Assembly (NCBI RefSeq): GCF_001586785.1
Contig: NZ_LUFH02000041.1
Location: forward strand, 1-48,362
Source: Sphaerospermopsis aphanizomenoides BCCUSP55
GTDB taxonomy: Bacteria; Cyanobacteriota; Cyanobacteriia; Cyanobacteriales; Nostocaceae
Reading direction: 5' to 3'
DNA: 48,362 nt
Both the position numbers and the translations under genes were made by a program. The notes beneath the pieces were generated by a model, which saw nothing but the letters and a program-made list of their open reading frames with translations, searched no databases and was not told the origin of the DNA. Shown piece by piece: positions 8,700-15,948 of this stretch; position 1 is the stretch's first letter, and every line of letters begins with the position of its first letter.

Positions 8700-8959
8700 G
8701 TCAGCGGTCAAACCGTAAAGAAATTTTTGACACTTTCAGTAGAATTGTGTATCATTGTGCCAGTGAGTTGAAATTTTTCGACACACCTCGCCCGAACCTT
8801 GAAAACCCTATAACTTCGTTGAAGTGTGTCGATGGCTGACACCGTAAGGATTTCAGGCGACAAAATCAGCCACTTTCTGGAAAATTTTTGCAGTTTTTTA
8901 GAGGTGTGTCGATTGGGGTATCTGAAACCCTTGCTCAGTAAGGTTTCCAGAAGTGAACT
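8700..8959 (+). promoter_or_regulatory. CRISPR leader
   Basis: AT-rich non-coding sequence directly before the first repeat. The array orientation (leader left, degenerate repeat right) is set by the repeat drift and by the altered last repeat. The leader contains three copies of a 12-mer GAGGTGTGTCGA: inverted at 8778-8789, direct with one change (GAAGTGTGTCGA) at 8821-8832, and direct at 8901-8912. These may be integration-host or regulator sites; the promoter itself could not be pinpointed. Confidence 0.6.
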
Positions 8960-9659
8960 CTTTACAAACCAACTCCCCCGAAAGGGGATGGAAACTCTCG
9001 TGGTTTTCCAAAAGCAAGAGTTATTAAAAAAAACTTTACAAACCAACTCCCCCGAAAGGGGATGGAAACTCACAGGAGCCAGGCATGGTGTTATAGGAAC
9101 TAGTTATTCTTTACAAACCAACTCCCCCGAAAGGGGATGGAAACTAAAGAAATACTACAATACATTTGATTCCCTCCCTTTACAAACCAACTCCCCCGAA
9201 AGGGGATGGAAACGCCCCCTAAATTGGGTCCGCAATGGAAGGTTTCACTTTGGGCACCTTTACAAACCAACTCCCCCGAAAGGGGATGGAAACCCCTCAG
9301 TAATTACTTTGGGATTAGCGTTTTGAACGGACTTTACAAACCAACTTCCCCGAAAGGGGATGGAAACAATTGTTGAGCCGCACCTTTAGGATTTGATTCA
9401 ATCTTTACAAACCAATTTCCCCGAAAGGGGATGGAAACCTTGGGGGCTGCGGGCGGGGCATAATCCACCCGACTCCTTTACAAACCAATTTCCCCGAAAG
9501 GGGATGGAAACTTAAACCCTACTTTTTCGCAAACTGCGGCAATAGTATCCTTTACAAACCAACTGCCCCGAAAGGGGATGGAAACCCTCCAGCACCGCCA
9601 GCATTATTGTTGTAGCTGCAATTCTTTACAAACCAACTTCCCCGAAAGGGGATGGAAAT
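8960..9659 (+). CRISPR. CRISPR array, 10 repeats and 9 spacers, no adjacent cas genes
   Basis: Ten 36-bp repeats begin at 8960, 9034, 9109, 9178, 9258, 9332, 9403, 9476, 9550 and 9624. They start CTTTACAAACCAACTC and end GGGGATGGAAAC. Spacers are 38, 39, 33, 44, 38, 35, 37, 38 and 38 nt. CCCC-GAAA-GGGG forms the conserved stem-loop, and the 3' ATGGAAAC would give the 8-nt 5' tag of processed crRNAs, as in type I/III systems of cyanobacteria with a Cas6 enzyme. Repeats 1-5 are identical. Repeats 6-10 vary only at positions 14 and 16, and repeat 10 ends in T instead of C. That marks the right side as leader-distal. No cas gene lies in the window, so processing must rely on proteins encoded elsewhere. 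The system type cannot be fixed from the repeat alone. Confidence 0.97.
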
Positions 9660-9699
9660 AGTAAGGGTTGAGCATTACCAAACCCCTACCTAAAGTCAT

Positions 9700-9735
9700 T
9701 CCACAACCAACTTCCTCTGACGTAAATGTTAATAT
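9700..9735 (+). repeat. Decayed eleventh CRISPR repeat (candidate)
   Basis: ACAACCAACTTCCTCTGA at 9703-9720 resembles the 5' half of the repeat (ACAAACCAACTTCCCCGA). It lies about 40 nt after repeat 10, a normal spacer distance. The 3' half with the GGGG arm is not recognisable. It reads as an eroded leader-distal repeat. Confidence 0.4.
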
Positions 9736-9771
9736 CAATAAAAAGATTGTGTAATCAAATCGGATTACTAT

Positions 9772-10551
9772 ATGTCAGAAACTATAGTGACTGAACCTAG
9801 CGTTAAACTGCCACCTACCCAGGCAGAACTTCCTTGTGATGACAGTATTCCAATCGAGACACAAAGACATAAATTCCAAATGGATCTTTTAATTGATACC
9901 ATTCAGCCCTGGCTAGATCAAAGGACTGATGGATATGTAGGGGGCAATATGTTTGTCTACTACAGTTTAGCTCAATTAAAAAATCAAAATTTTCGTGGCC
10001 CTGATTTTTTTGCAGTCTTGGATGTCCCCAAAACAGAAAGACTTTCCTGGGTAGTTTGGGAAGAAGGAAAATCACCAGATGTAGTCATTGAATTACTTTC
10101 AGAAAGCACAGCAAAAAATGATAAAAATGAAAAAAAACTGATTTATCAAAATCAAATGCGTGTTTCTGAATATTTTTGGTTTAATCCTTTTAACCCAGAT
10201 GATTTTGCAGGTTTTCATATCAATAGTGGTGTATATGAACCTATTGCTTTTAATGAAAATAATCAATTAGTAAGTAAAGTTTTAGATTTAACTTTAGTGC
10301 GTTGGCAGGGTAATTATAGAGGTGTTGATGCAACTTGGTTGCGTTGGGCAAATTTAGACGGTGAATTATTTCCTACTTCTCAAGAAATTGCCGAACAGGA
10401 AAAACAACGCGCAGAACAAGAAAAGCAACGGGCTGATCAAGCTGAATCTCAATTAAGACAAGTTGCAGTTAATTTGTTACAAAATGGAATGTCTGTAGAA
10501 CAAGTGGCACAGTTAACAGGTTTAGATGCAAAGCAACTTCTCGTAGAGTAA
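9772..10551 (+). CDS. Uma2 family endonuclease (PD-(D/E)XK fold)
   Basis: A 259-residue Uma2 (former DUF820) protein, a family greatly expanded in cyanobacteria. The nuclease-like core covers about residues 35-190. It contains GPDFFAVLD, the SPDVVIELLSEST segment with the conserved Asp and Glu, and downstream KLIYQNQMRVSEYFWF. The C-terminal 60 residues form a charged coiled coil with EQEKQRAEQEKQRADQ repeats. It ends in a short helix-turn segment, SVEQVAQLTGLDAKQL, often seen at the tail of this family. The function of Uma2 proteins is unproven; a DNase role is inferred from the fold, and many copies may be mobile. It lies 112 bp after the CRISPR array, but this family occurs everywhere in such genomes, so the neighbourhood is weak evidence for immunity. 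Confidence 0.88.
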   Translation: MSETIVTEPSVKLPPTQAELPCDDSIPIETQRHKFQMDLLIDTIQPWLDQRTDGYVGGNMFVYYSLAQLKNQNFRGPDFFAVLDVPKTERLSWVVWEEGKSPDVVIELLSESTAKNDKNEKKLIYQNQMRVSEYFWFNPFNPDDFAGFHINSGVYEPIAFNENNQLVSKVLDLTLVRWQGNYRGVDATWLRWANLDGELFPTSQEIAEQEKQRAEQEKQRADQAESQLRQVAVNLLQNGMSVEQVAQLTGLDAKQLLVE

Positions 10552-10573
10552 TTCAATAGAAACTTGATTGTTT

Positions 10574-10607
10574 GGGAAAAGGTTAAAGGCTTTTTCTTAC
10601 CTTTCCC
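10574..10607. terminator. Stem-loop between convergent genes
   Basis: GGGAAAAGGT and ACCTTTCCC pair with one bulge around a 15-nt loop, midway between the convergent Uma2 and DUF2235 genes. It could stop transcription from either side, but there is no strong T-run after the outer stem. Confidence 0.35.
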
Positions 10608-10683
10608 TACAAAACCATATTCCCACCATTATTCCCCAAATTTATTGTTGCTACCACTATTCATGTAAATATTCCAAACCAAA

Positions 10684-11733
10684 TTATTCTGGTTTCCAGT
10701 CATTAAGTTGACGCTCAAATTTCTTGAGATTTTCAGGTTGATAATTCAGTGAAGCATCTTGCCAACGTCTTTTGACACTTTCATGTAAATCTGAAAACTC
10801 ACCATCAACTTCACGTAAGATACTGGGAATAATAATATTAAATATTTTTTGATCATTATAAAAAATCGTTTTATAGTCTGCTTGAATCCCGTCTTCAACA
10901 CGGCTTTTATCCAGGTCTAGTCCAATTGCAGATACTTCATCCATCATCCAATCTAAAGTAGCATCTGATAACCCTCTAATTGATTGAGTTCCTCCTCCCA
11001 CACAACCATGAACACCAGGAAACCATATTTGCTTGACCTGGTTTGTTTCTCGATAGGGACTATGATGGGTCATAGGAGTGACATTAAATGCTTTGCGGTG
11101 TTCGTCAATTGCTACCGCATGGAAGGCTTTCTTAATATAGCGATTTACTCTAGTATCAAAAAACTTGTATTTTTCATTTACCCAGTTATCTATAGGTAGA
11201 TAAGGAATTAAATCAGGAATTCCTAAAGAACCTACAGTATCCCAACATCCTAATACTTCAATAGGAACTCTTTCACCATATTGTTGACGAAATTTAATTG
11301 CTTTTTCACCACTAGGTCGAGCATTTTCATCTCGATTTCGGTACAGTTCATACGCTTCTGAAATTTTGCGAATATATTGTCTTTGCAATAATCCTGAACA
11401 ATAAATTAAACCTGCTAAACTGCGTGCGGTATAAGCACCACGACTAAAACCAAAGAGATAAATTTCATCTCCCTCTTCATAGTTGAGGCACAAAAAACGG
11501 TAGGCTCTCTGAATTGCTTGGTCAATACCCCAATCAAAAGCACCACCACCTATTTTATCTATTAAGTAGTTACCAGTTCCCAGACCTTCATCGTAAAATA
11601 ATATTTGGTAAATGCGCTCATGAGAATTGGTAGAAATTGGTTTAATAGCTTGAGCCATTTTTACCACATTCGTTGGATAGGAAGTTTCCAGATTTTGCCA
11701 AGTTCCATCACAGCAGACAATAATCCGTTTCAT
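10684..11733 (-). CDS. DUF2235 (Tle1-like) alpha/beta hydrolase
   Basis: A 349-residue protein of the DUF2235 family, the fold of Tle1 type VI phospholipase effectors. It begins with the family hallmark CDGTWQN at residues 8-14. The nucleophile elbow GFSRG lies at 95-99 (Ser97), followed by AYTARSLAGL. A second conserved block is GCWDTVGSLGIP near 162-173. HRKAFNVT, WFPGVHGCVGGG (catalytic Asp region replaced by the PGVH element typical of the family) and a late conserved acidic segment follow. There is no signal peptide or membrane helix. The ATG at 11733 has GGGAGA eight bases upstream. It is monocistronic, without secretion genes nearby, so a housekeeping esterase or lipase is as likely as an effector. 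Substrate unknown. Confidence 0.88.
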   Translation of the reverse strand: MKRIIVCCDGTWQNLETSYPTNVVKMAQAIKPISTNSHERIYQILFYDEGLGTGNYLIDKIGGGAFDWGIDQAIQRAYRFLCLNYEEGDEIYLFGFSRGAYTARSLAGLIYCSGLLQRQYIRKISEAYELYRNRDENARPSGEKAIKFRQQYGERVPIEVLGCWDTVGSLGIPDLIPYLPIDNWVNEKYKFFDTRVNRYIKKAFHAVAIDEHRKAFNVTPMTHHSPYRETNQVKQIWFPGVHGCVGGGTQSIRGLSDATLDWMMDEVSAIGLDLDKSRVEDGIQADYKTIFYNDQKIFNIIIPSILREVDGEFSDLHESVKRRWQDASLNYQPENLKKFERQLNDWKPE

Positions 11734-11827
11734 TTGGATTTCTCCCTTTACAAAAAATGTGGAATTTTCTGTAAATTACCGCATTAAAGGGTAAATATGT
11801 CGAAAATACATGATAATTTAACGTTTA

Positions 11828-11966
11828 GTAAGTATTCAGCTATCAGTAATCAGTAATCAGCCAATAGCAAGGATTCAGACGTTTTAATCTTAGAAATGTT
11901 TTTTTTCATTCTTTGTATTTCAATATTTCAGGTACATAGCTGATGGCTGACTGCTGACGGCTGATT
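11828..11966. repeat. Dispersed ~140-bp repeat, copy 2
   Basis: Homologous over its length to 6048-6195. It starts GTAAGTATTCAG and ends in a TAGCTGATGGCTGACTGCTGACGG heptad region. It lies between the divergent DUF2235 and gluconokinase genes, 53 bp before the gluconokinase start, and so may carry or disturb their promoters. Confidence 0.7.
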
Positions 11967-12018
11967 GCTTACAACCTTTACTTGAGTAAGCTCATTTAAA
12001 TTAGTAAAATAGCTATAA

Positions 12019-12501
12019 ATGATTATTTTGATCATGGGTGTTTCTGGTTCTGGTAAAACCACCATTGGCAAGCTTTTAGCAGCATCTCTTAACTGGGAAT
12101 TTAGCGACGCTGACACATTCCACCCATCAGCAAATATTGAAAAAATGCGCCTTGGTATTCCCCTCAATGATGCTGATAGAATGCCTTGGTTAGAAGATTT
12201 ACAAACTCATATTAAAAGTAGTTTGCAAGAAAATAAAAATGTGGTTTTAGCTTGTTCTGCACTGAAAAATAATTATCGCCAAATACTGATAGTTGATAAT
12301 CGCGTTCAGTTAGTTTATCTTAAAGGTAGTTTTGAATTAATTGAAAATAGGCTAAAAACACGACAAAATCATTTTATGTCTAAAAAACTCCTCAAAAGTC
12401 AATTTGATACTCTTGAGGAGCCAGATAATGCTATCTGCGTTGATGTTGCTGAACCACCAGAGGTAATTGTAGGAAAGATTAGAAAGGCTTTAGGAATTTA
12501 G
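12019..12501 (+). CDS. gntK: Gluconokinase
   Basis: A thermoresistant-type gluconate kinase (GntK/IdnK) of 160 residues, the usual length. It converts D-gluconate and ATP to 6-phosphogluconate, feeding the oxidative pentose phosphate pathway. The Walker A motif GVSGSGKT is at residues 7-14. The substrate region SDADTFHPSANIEKMRLGIPLNDADRMPWL is the family fingerprint. ACSALKNNYR, near residue 78, and LKGSFELIENRL with the lid FMSKKLLKSQFDTLEEP complete the pattern. The ATG at 12019 is followed directly by the hydrophobic first strand. No gluconate permease or regulator is next to it. The kinase/HIRAN pair begins 51 bp downstream on the same strand and may be co-transcribed. Confidence 0.93.
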   Translation: MIILIMGVSGSGKTTIGKLLAASLNWEFSDADTFHPSANIEKMRLGIPLNDADRMPWLEDLQTHIKSSLQENKNVVLACSALKNNYRQILIVDNRVQLVYLKGSFELIENRLKTRQNHFMSKKLLKSQFDTLEEPDNAICVDVAEPPEVIVGKIRKALGI

Positions 12502-12541
12502 GCGAGTTAATGGGATGATTACCATAGTAAGTGTTTGCTGT

Positions 12542-12555
12542 CATGATCAATCATG
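12542..12555. promoter_or_regulatory. Inverted repeat over the HipA-like kinase start codon
   Basis: CATGAT-CA-ATCATG: two 6-bp arms with a 2-bp centre. The right arm contains the start codon at 12553-12555. It could be an operator for autoregulation or an mRNA structure limiting initiation. Confidence 0.35.
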
Positions 12556-13485
12556 TCAAATCAGTTTCCGATCATTGATGTTCCACTAGATGCTTCTCAA
12601 GATATTGAGGATTTAGGAACAAAGGAAAAATTTTGGTTTCACGAGCCAACATTAGGGCGTTGCTTATTCAAGAAAGCTAGACCAAATACAGGTGAAGATT
12701 GGGCAGAAAAAATTGCATCTGAATTGTGTGATTTATTAGGACTCCCTCATGCTAATTATGAATTAGCGACATTTAATGGTGAAAATGGTATTATTTCACC
12801 CTCATTTATACCCGAAGAAGCAAGTTTAGCAGAATTTGGCAATATCCCCCAAGATGAAAAGCTTACCCTTGGTAACGAAATTTTATTCCGAATAGTGTCA
12901 GACTATCCAAGATACTCGAAGAACCCTTCTCAACACACAATAGACATTGTGTTAAATGCCATTAATGAATCTACAGTAAATTTACCTATCAACTGGACAC
13001 CACCAAATGGTATTACAACCGCTGTCGAGACTTTTGTTGGATATCTGTTATTAGATGCTTGGATCGGTAACAGTGATAGACACCATGAAAACTGGGCATT
13101 TATTAGTGTGGAGGAGAAGATTTATCTAGCACCAACTTATGATCATGCTTCTAGTATGGGGCGAGAACTACGGGATGAAAAACGAAATTTGAAGCTTAAT
13201 AATAAATCTTGTATGGGGTATGTGGAAAAATGTAGCTCTGTACTTTATGCTAATGTTAGTGACAGCAAACCCCTCAAAACTGTTGAAGCATTTAGTGAAG
13301 CTAAAAACCGCTATCCAAATGCAGGCAATCTGTGGTTAGATAATTTAGCAAAGGTGTCAAGCAATGATACGTTAAACCTTTTTGAGCGTATTCCATCTCA
13401 TCGAATATCACAAACAGCAATTGAATTTGCACAGAAGATATTGGAATTAAATCAAAATAGATTGCTGATGTTGCGGAACACCTAA
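12553..13485 (+). CDS. HipA-like kinase lacking the N-terminal HipA subdomain
   Basis: A 310-residue protein with the HipA/CtkA kinase fold. The probable ATP-binding lysine sits in LFKKARPNTGEDWAEK (residues 38-53, K40/K41). The catalytic loop is GNSDRHHENWAF at 172-183, with D175 as catalytic base and N180 as metal ligand. The metal-binding LAPTYDHASSMG follows at 192-203 (D197). These match HipA serine kinases. The N-terminal barrel of full-length HipA (about 100 residues) is missing, and a related domain is in the next gene, which starts 3 bp after this stop. This split recalls HipT/HipS of HipBST systems, where HipT phosphorylates a tRNA synthetase. No HipB-type repressor is present. Target and toxicity are inference. 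Alternative: a non-toxic signalling kinase. Confidence 0.82.
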   Translation: MSNQFPIIDVPLDASQDIEDLGTKEKFWFHEPTLGRCLFKKARPNTGEDWAEKIASELCDLLGLPHANYELATFNGENGIISPSFIPEEASLAEFGNIPQDEKLTLGNEILFRIVSDYPRYSKNPSQHTIDIVLNAINESTVNLPINWTPPNGITTAVETFVGYLLLDAWIGNSDRHHENWAFISVEEKIYLAPTYDHASSMGRELRDEKRNLKLNNKSCMGYVEKCSSVLYANVSDSKPLKTVEAFSEAKNRYPNAGNLWLDNLAKVSSNDTLNLFERIPSHRISQTAIEFAQKILELNQNRLLMLRNT

Positions 13486-13488
13486 ATT

Positions 13489-14250
13489 ATGAAGACACTT
13501 TTTTTAGCTTGGCAAAATCCTAAAAGTCGCGCTTGGTTTCCCGTTGGTCGATTAAGTTTTGATGGGATATATTATCAATTTGTGTATACCCAAGGAGCTA
13601 AAGAAGCTCAAGCCAATTTCGGGTTTCAATTATTATATTCTTTCCCAGCTTTAAACAGGGTTTATACATCTGCTGAATTATTCCCTTTGTTCTCTAACAG
13701 AGTGATGCGACGCTCCCGACCGGATTACAAAAATTATATTAAATTACTCAATATTCCTGAAAGCGAAGATGATGCAATTTCTATTCTTTCTCGTTCTGGA
13801 GGACGTAAGGTGACAGATCATTATGAAGTTTTCCCATGTCCAGAACCTGATGAAAATGGTTTATATAAAATTCATTTTTTTGCTCATGGGTTGCCATATT
13901 TTCCCCCATCTGCGATTGAAAGAATTCATCAATTACAAACCCAAGAAATGTTGTATTTAGCTAACGAATTTCAAAATCCTCATGACTCAAAATCATTGCT
14001 ATTATGTACAAAAGATCATTATATTGTTGGTTATTGCCCCCGGTATCTTGTAGATGATGTTTTTAAACTCAAGGAGAAAAATTCAGAAATAAATGTACAG
14101 GTTGAGCGCGTTAACCCAGTACCGGCACCACTACAGCTACGGTTGTTATGCAATTTGACCGCAAAATGGCCTGAAGACTTTAGTCCATTTTCTAGCAGGG
14201 AATATCAACCGATTCTAGCTGATATTCCTGCTGAATGTGTGACTACCTAA
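13489..14250 (+). CDS. HipA N-subdomain-like protein fused to a HIRAN domain
   Basis: A 253-residue partner of the preceding kinase, separated from its stop by 3 bp, so translation is probably coupled. Residues 1-110 look like the HipA N-terminal barrel (HipS-like): WFPVGRLSFDGIYYQFVYTQGA, then YTSAELFPLFSNRVMRRSRPDY, like the FPFF.N.L region of HipA. Residues 145-225 resemble a HIRAN domain: MLYLANEFQNPHDSKSLLL and then IVGYCPRYLVDDV, the conserved pattern of DNA-end-binding HIRAN modules in Rad5/HLTF. If the first domain inhibits the kinase as HipS does, HIRAN may tether it to damaged or single-stranded DNA. That function is inference; the domain calls rest on motif resemblance. Its stop codon lies in the target duplication of a MITE. 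Confidence 0.72.
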   Translation: MKTLFLAWQNPKSRAWFPVGRLSFDGIYYQFVYTQGAKEAQANFGFQLLYSFPALNRVYTSAELFPLFSNRVMRRSRPDYKNYIKLLNIPESEDDAISILSRSGGRKVTDHYEVFPCPEPDENGLYKIHFFAHGLPYFPPSAIERIHQLQTQEMLYLANEFQNPHDSKSLLLCTKDHYIVGYCPRYLVDDVFKLKEKNSEINVQVERVNPVPAPLQLRLLCNLTAKWPEDFSPFSSREYQPILADIPAECVTT

Positions 14251-14413
14251 GAGGTTGTTTTAAAAGTTTGAGATGGTTATTTTCAACACTTCTATATCCC
14301 CCCTAACCCCCCTTATTAAGGGGGGAACTAGATTCAAAGTCCCCCTTAATAAGGGGGATTTAGGGGGATCTAAAAATATTTGATACACCATAAGAGACTT
14401 TTCAAACATCCTC
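14251..14413. mobile_element. MITE, 163 bp, TAA target duplication
   Basis: The ends GAGGTTGTTTTAAAAGT (left) and the complement of ACTTTTCAAACATCCTC (right) match at 15 of 17 positions as terminal inverted repeats. The element is flanked by TAA on both sides (14248-14250 and 14414-14416), the 3-bp TNA duplication typical of IS5-group insertions. Its core, 14295-14371, is a large palindrome of CCCCCTTATTAAGGGGG units that can form a long hairpin. There is no coding capacity. It sits between the convergent HIRAN and fructokinase genes and may serve as a two-way terminator. Confidence 0.8.
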
Positions 14414-15390
14414 TAAAGTTGATGAGCAGCCAAAAACGCATCAACTTCAGCCACAGTAGGTTGGGATGCAATCGCACCTGGTTTAATCGTAGTCAGCGCC
14501 CCCACAGCACTAGCATAGGTGATCACTCGTTTTGCAGTTTCTCCATCTTGCAAACTCTGAATACCCAACTGATGCAACTGATGGATAAACCCAGCCAAAA
14601 AGCTATCTCCTGCACCCGTTGTATCAACCACAGGCATAGAAAAAGCTGGTAATTTGCCCTCGTTCTCACCTAAACAATAGGCACAACCATTTTCTCCATC
14701 TGTCACCAAAACTCCATCAACTGAATTCAGCCGATAAGTAATTGCCCCTGGGTCATTAGTATCAAATAACCATTCTGCCTCTTCCTTAGTCAGTTTGAGG
14801 AAATCACACCGTTTCAATAAACCTTGGATTTTTTGTTTAGCAATATTCTCATCTTGCCAAAATACAGGCCGCCAATTGACATCAAGGATAATCTTGAGAT
14901 CATACTGTTCTGCTAATTTCAATGCCTGGTGAATTGCCGCTTCACTTTCAGGATAGGCTAATTCCAAAGTACCCAAAACCAAAAAATCTGCTTCTGTAAA
15001 CAGCGACTCTGGTAATTGTTGAGCTTGGAGGTGTGTATCGGCAAATTCTGTAGTAGCATATTCACCAAATCCAGCAAAAGTGCGATCGCCAGCCAAATCT
15101 CTAACTACATAAACTTGTCGAGTTGGTGCCGTAGGATGACGTTGCACACCCGTTGTCTCGACACCTAAATCTTGTAATAGCTGTACCAGTGCATTTCCTG
15201 GTTCATCCTCACCTACACAGCCAATGAAACCTGCTGGTGTTCCCAACTTCACTAAAGCACAAGCCACATTAGTCGGCGCTCCCCCTGGATAGGGAGTCCA
15301 AGATTGAACTTCTTCCAGTGTTAGCCCCAGTTGATCAGCTAAACAATCAAACAGAATTTCGCCAAGACACAAAACACGGGGATTACTCAT
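14413..15390 (-). CDS. Fructokinase (PfkB carbohydrate kinase family)
   Basis: A 325-residue ribokinase/PfkB-family sugar kinase. The substrate region is near the start (GEILFDCLAD, then PGGAPTNVACALVKLG, PfkB signature 1). Signature 2, DTTGAGDSFLAGF, is near residue 255 with the catalytic Asp. LKLTKEEAEWLF near 200 is also typical. The sequence is of the cyanobacterial fructokinase type, which phosphorylates fructose released from sucrose; other sugars cannot be excluded. The ATG at 15390 gives a standard N-terminus. The gene is monocistronic. Its TAG stop overlaps the end of the adjacent MITE; before insertion the stop codons of this gene and the convergent HIRAN gene would have overlapped. 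Confidence 0.88.
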   Translation of the reverse strand: MSNPRVLCLGEILFDCLADQLGLTLEEVQSWTPYPGGAPTNVACALVKLGTPAGFIGCVGEDEPGNALVQLLQDLGVETTGVQRHPTAPTRQVYVVRDLAGDRTFAGFGEYATTEFADTHLQAQQLPESLFTEADFLVLGTLELAYPESEAAIHQALKLAEQYDLKIILDVNWRPVFWQDENIAKQKIQGLLKRCDFLKLTKEEAEWLFDTNDPGAITYRLNSVDGVLVTDGENGCAYCLGENEGKLPAFSMPVVDTTGAGDSFLAGFIHQLHQLGIQSLQDGETAKRVITYASAVGALTTIKPGAIASQPTVAEVDAFLAAHQL

Positions 15391-15672
15391 CTCATTTTCG
15401 ATTTTTGACTTGGGATTAAGAATATGTTAGTACGAAGCACGGGATATCACTCTATCTCTTGTCTAAGGTAGACTTGAGTCTCTCATTCAAAATTTTAATG
15501 GTATTTTCACTACACCTTACACCCTCAACCTTGCCATAACATCCAGAGCAAATCCAAAGAAAATATGGACTTTGGTATTAGTAGCAACATTTATAGCGTC
15601 TAGCTCTGAGAGAATCTTTTAGAATTAGAAAAAGCGATTGAGTACATATACCAAGGGAGGAATAAATAAGTC

Positions 15673-15948
15673 ATGGCTGCTAGTGAGTCTGGGACCCCTG
15701 TTAGTCTGTCAGACAGAGAACTGCAAATTATCGACTTAGTGGCCGCTGGCTTAACTAACCAAGAGATTGCAGCCAAACTGGAAATCAGCAAACGTACAGT
15801 TGATAACCATATCAGCAACATTCTCACCAAGACCAAGACAGACAACCGAGTAGCATTGGTTCGCTGGGCTTTACAGTGGGGAAAAGTTTGTTTAAATGAT
15901 GTCAACTGCTGTACTCTGCCCAAAACAAGCGATGAAACCATTTCCTAG
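15673..15948 (+). CDS. pedR: PedR-like LuxR-type transcriptional regulator
   Basis: A 91-residue protein made of a single LuxR/FixJ helix-turn-helix domain, with LSDRELQIIDLVAAGLTNQE at residues 12-31 and recognition helix SKRTVDNHISNILTK at 39-53. There is no receiver domain. It closely resembles PedR of Synechocystis (Ssl0564), which controls photosynthesis-related genes according to electron-transport activity and is inactivated by thioredoxin. The cysteines expected for such redox control are at positions 73, 79 and 80; Cys80 is the residue I recall as important in PedR. GGAGG lies 12 bases upstream of the ATG, a little far. The gene is monocistronic. The redox role is transferred from the Synechocystis protein. 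Confidence 0.87.
   Translation: MAASESGTPVSLSDRELQIIDLVAAGLTNQEIAAKLEISKRTVDNHISNILTKTKTDNRVALVRWALQWGKVCLNDVNCCTLPKTSDETIS

Noticed and set aside
8708-9326. Overlapping frames on both strands across the CRISPR leader and first repeats
   Set aside because: They read the repeat unit again and again (TNSPERGWK-like); explained fully by the array.
9772-10551. Uma2 nuclease as part of the CRISPR system
   Set aside because: Adjacent, but this family is scattered in many copies through cyanobacterial genomes and has no known link to Cas proteins.
14380-14652. 90-codon plus-strand frame
   Set aside because: Antisense to fructokinase and starting inside the MITE; no family resemblance.
15600-15941. 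113-codon frame antisense to pedR
   Set aside because: Mirror frame of a conserved regulator gene.
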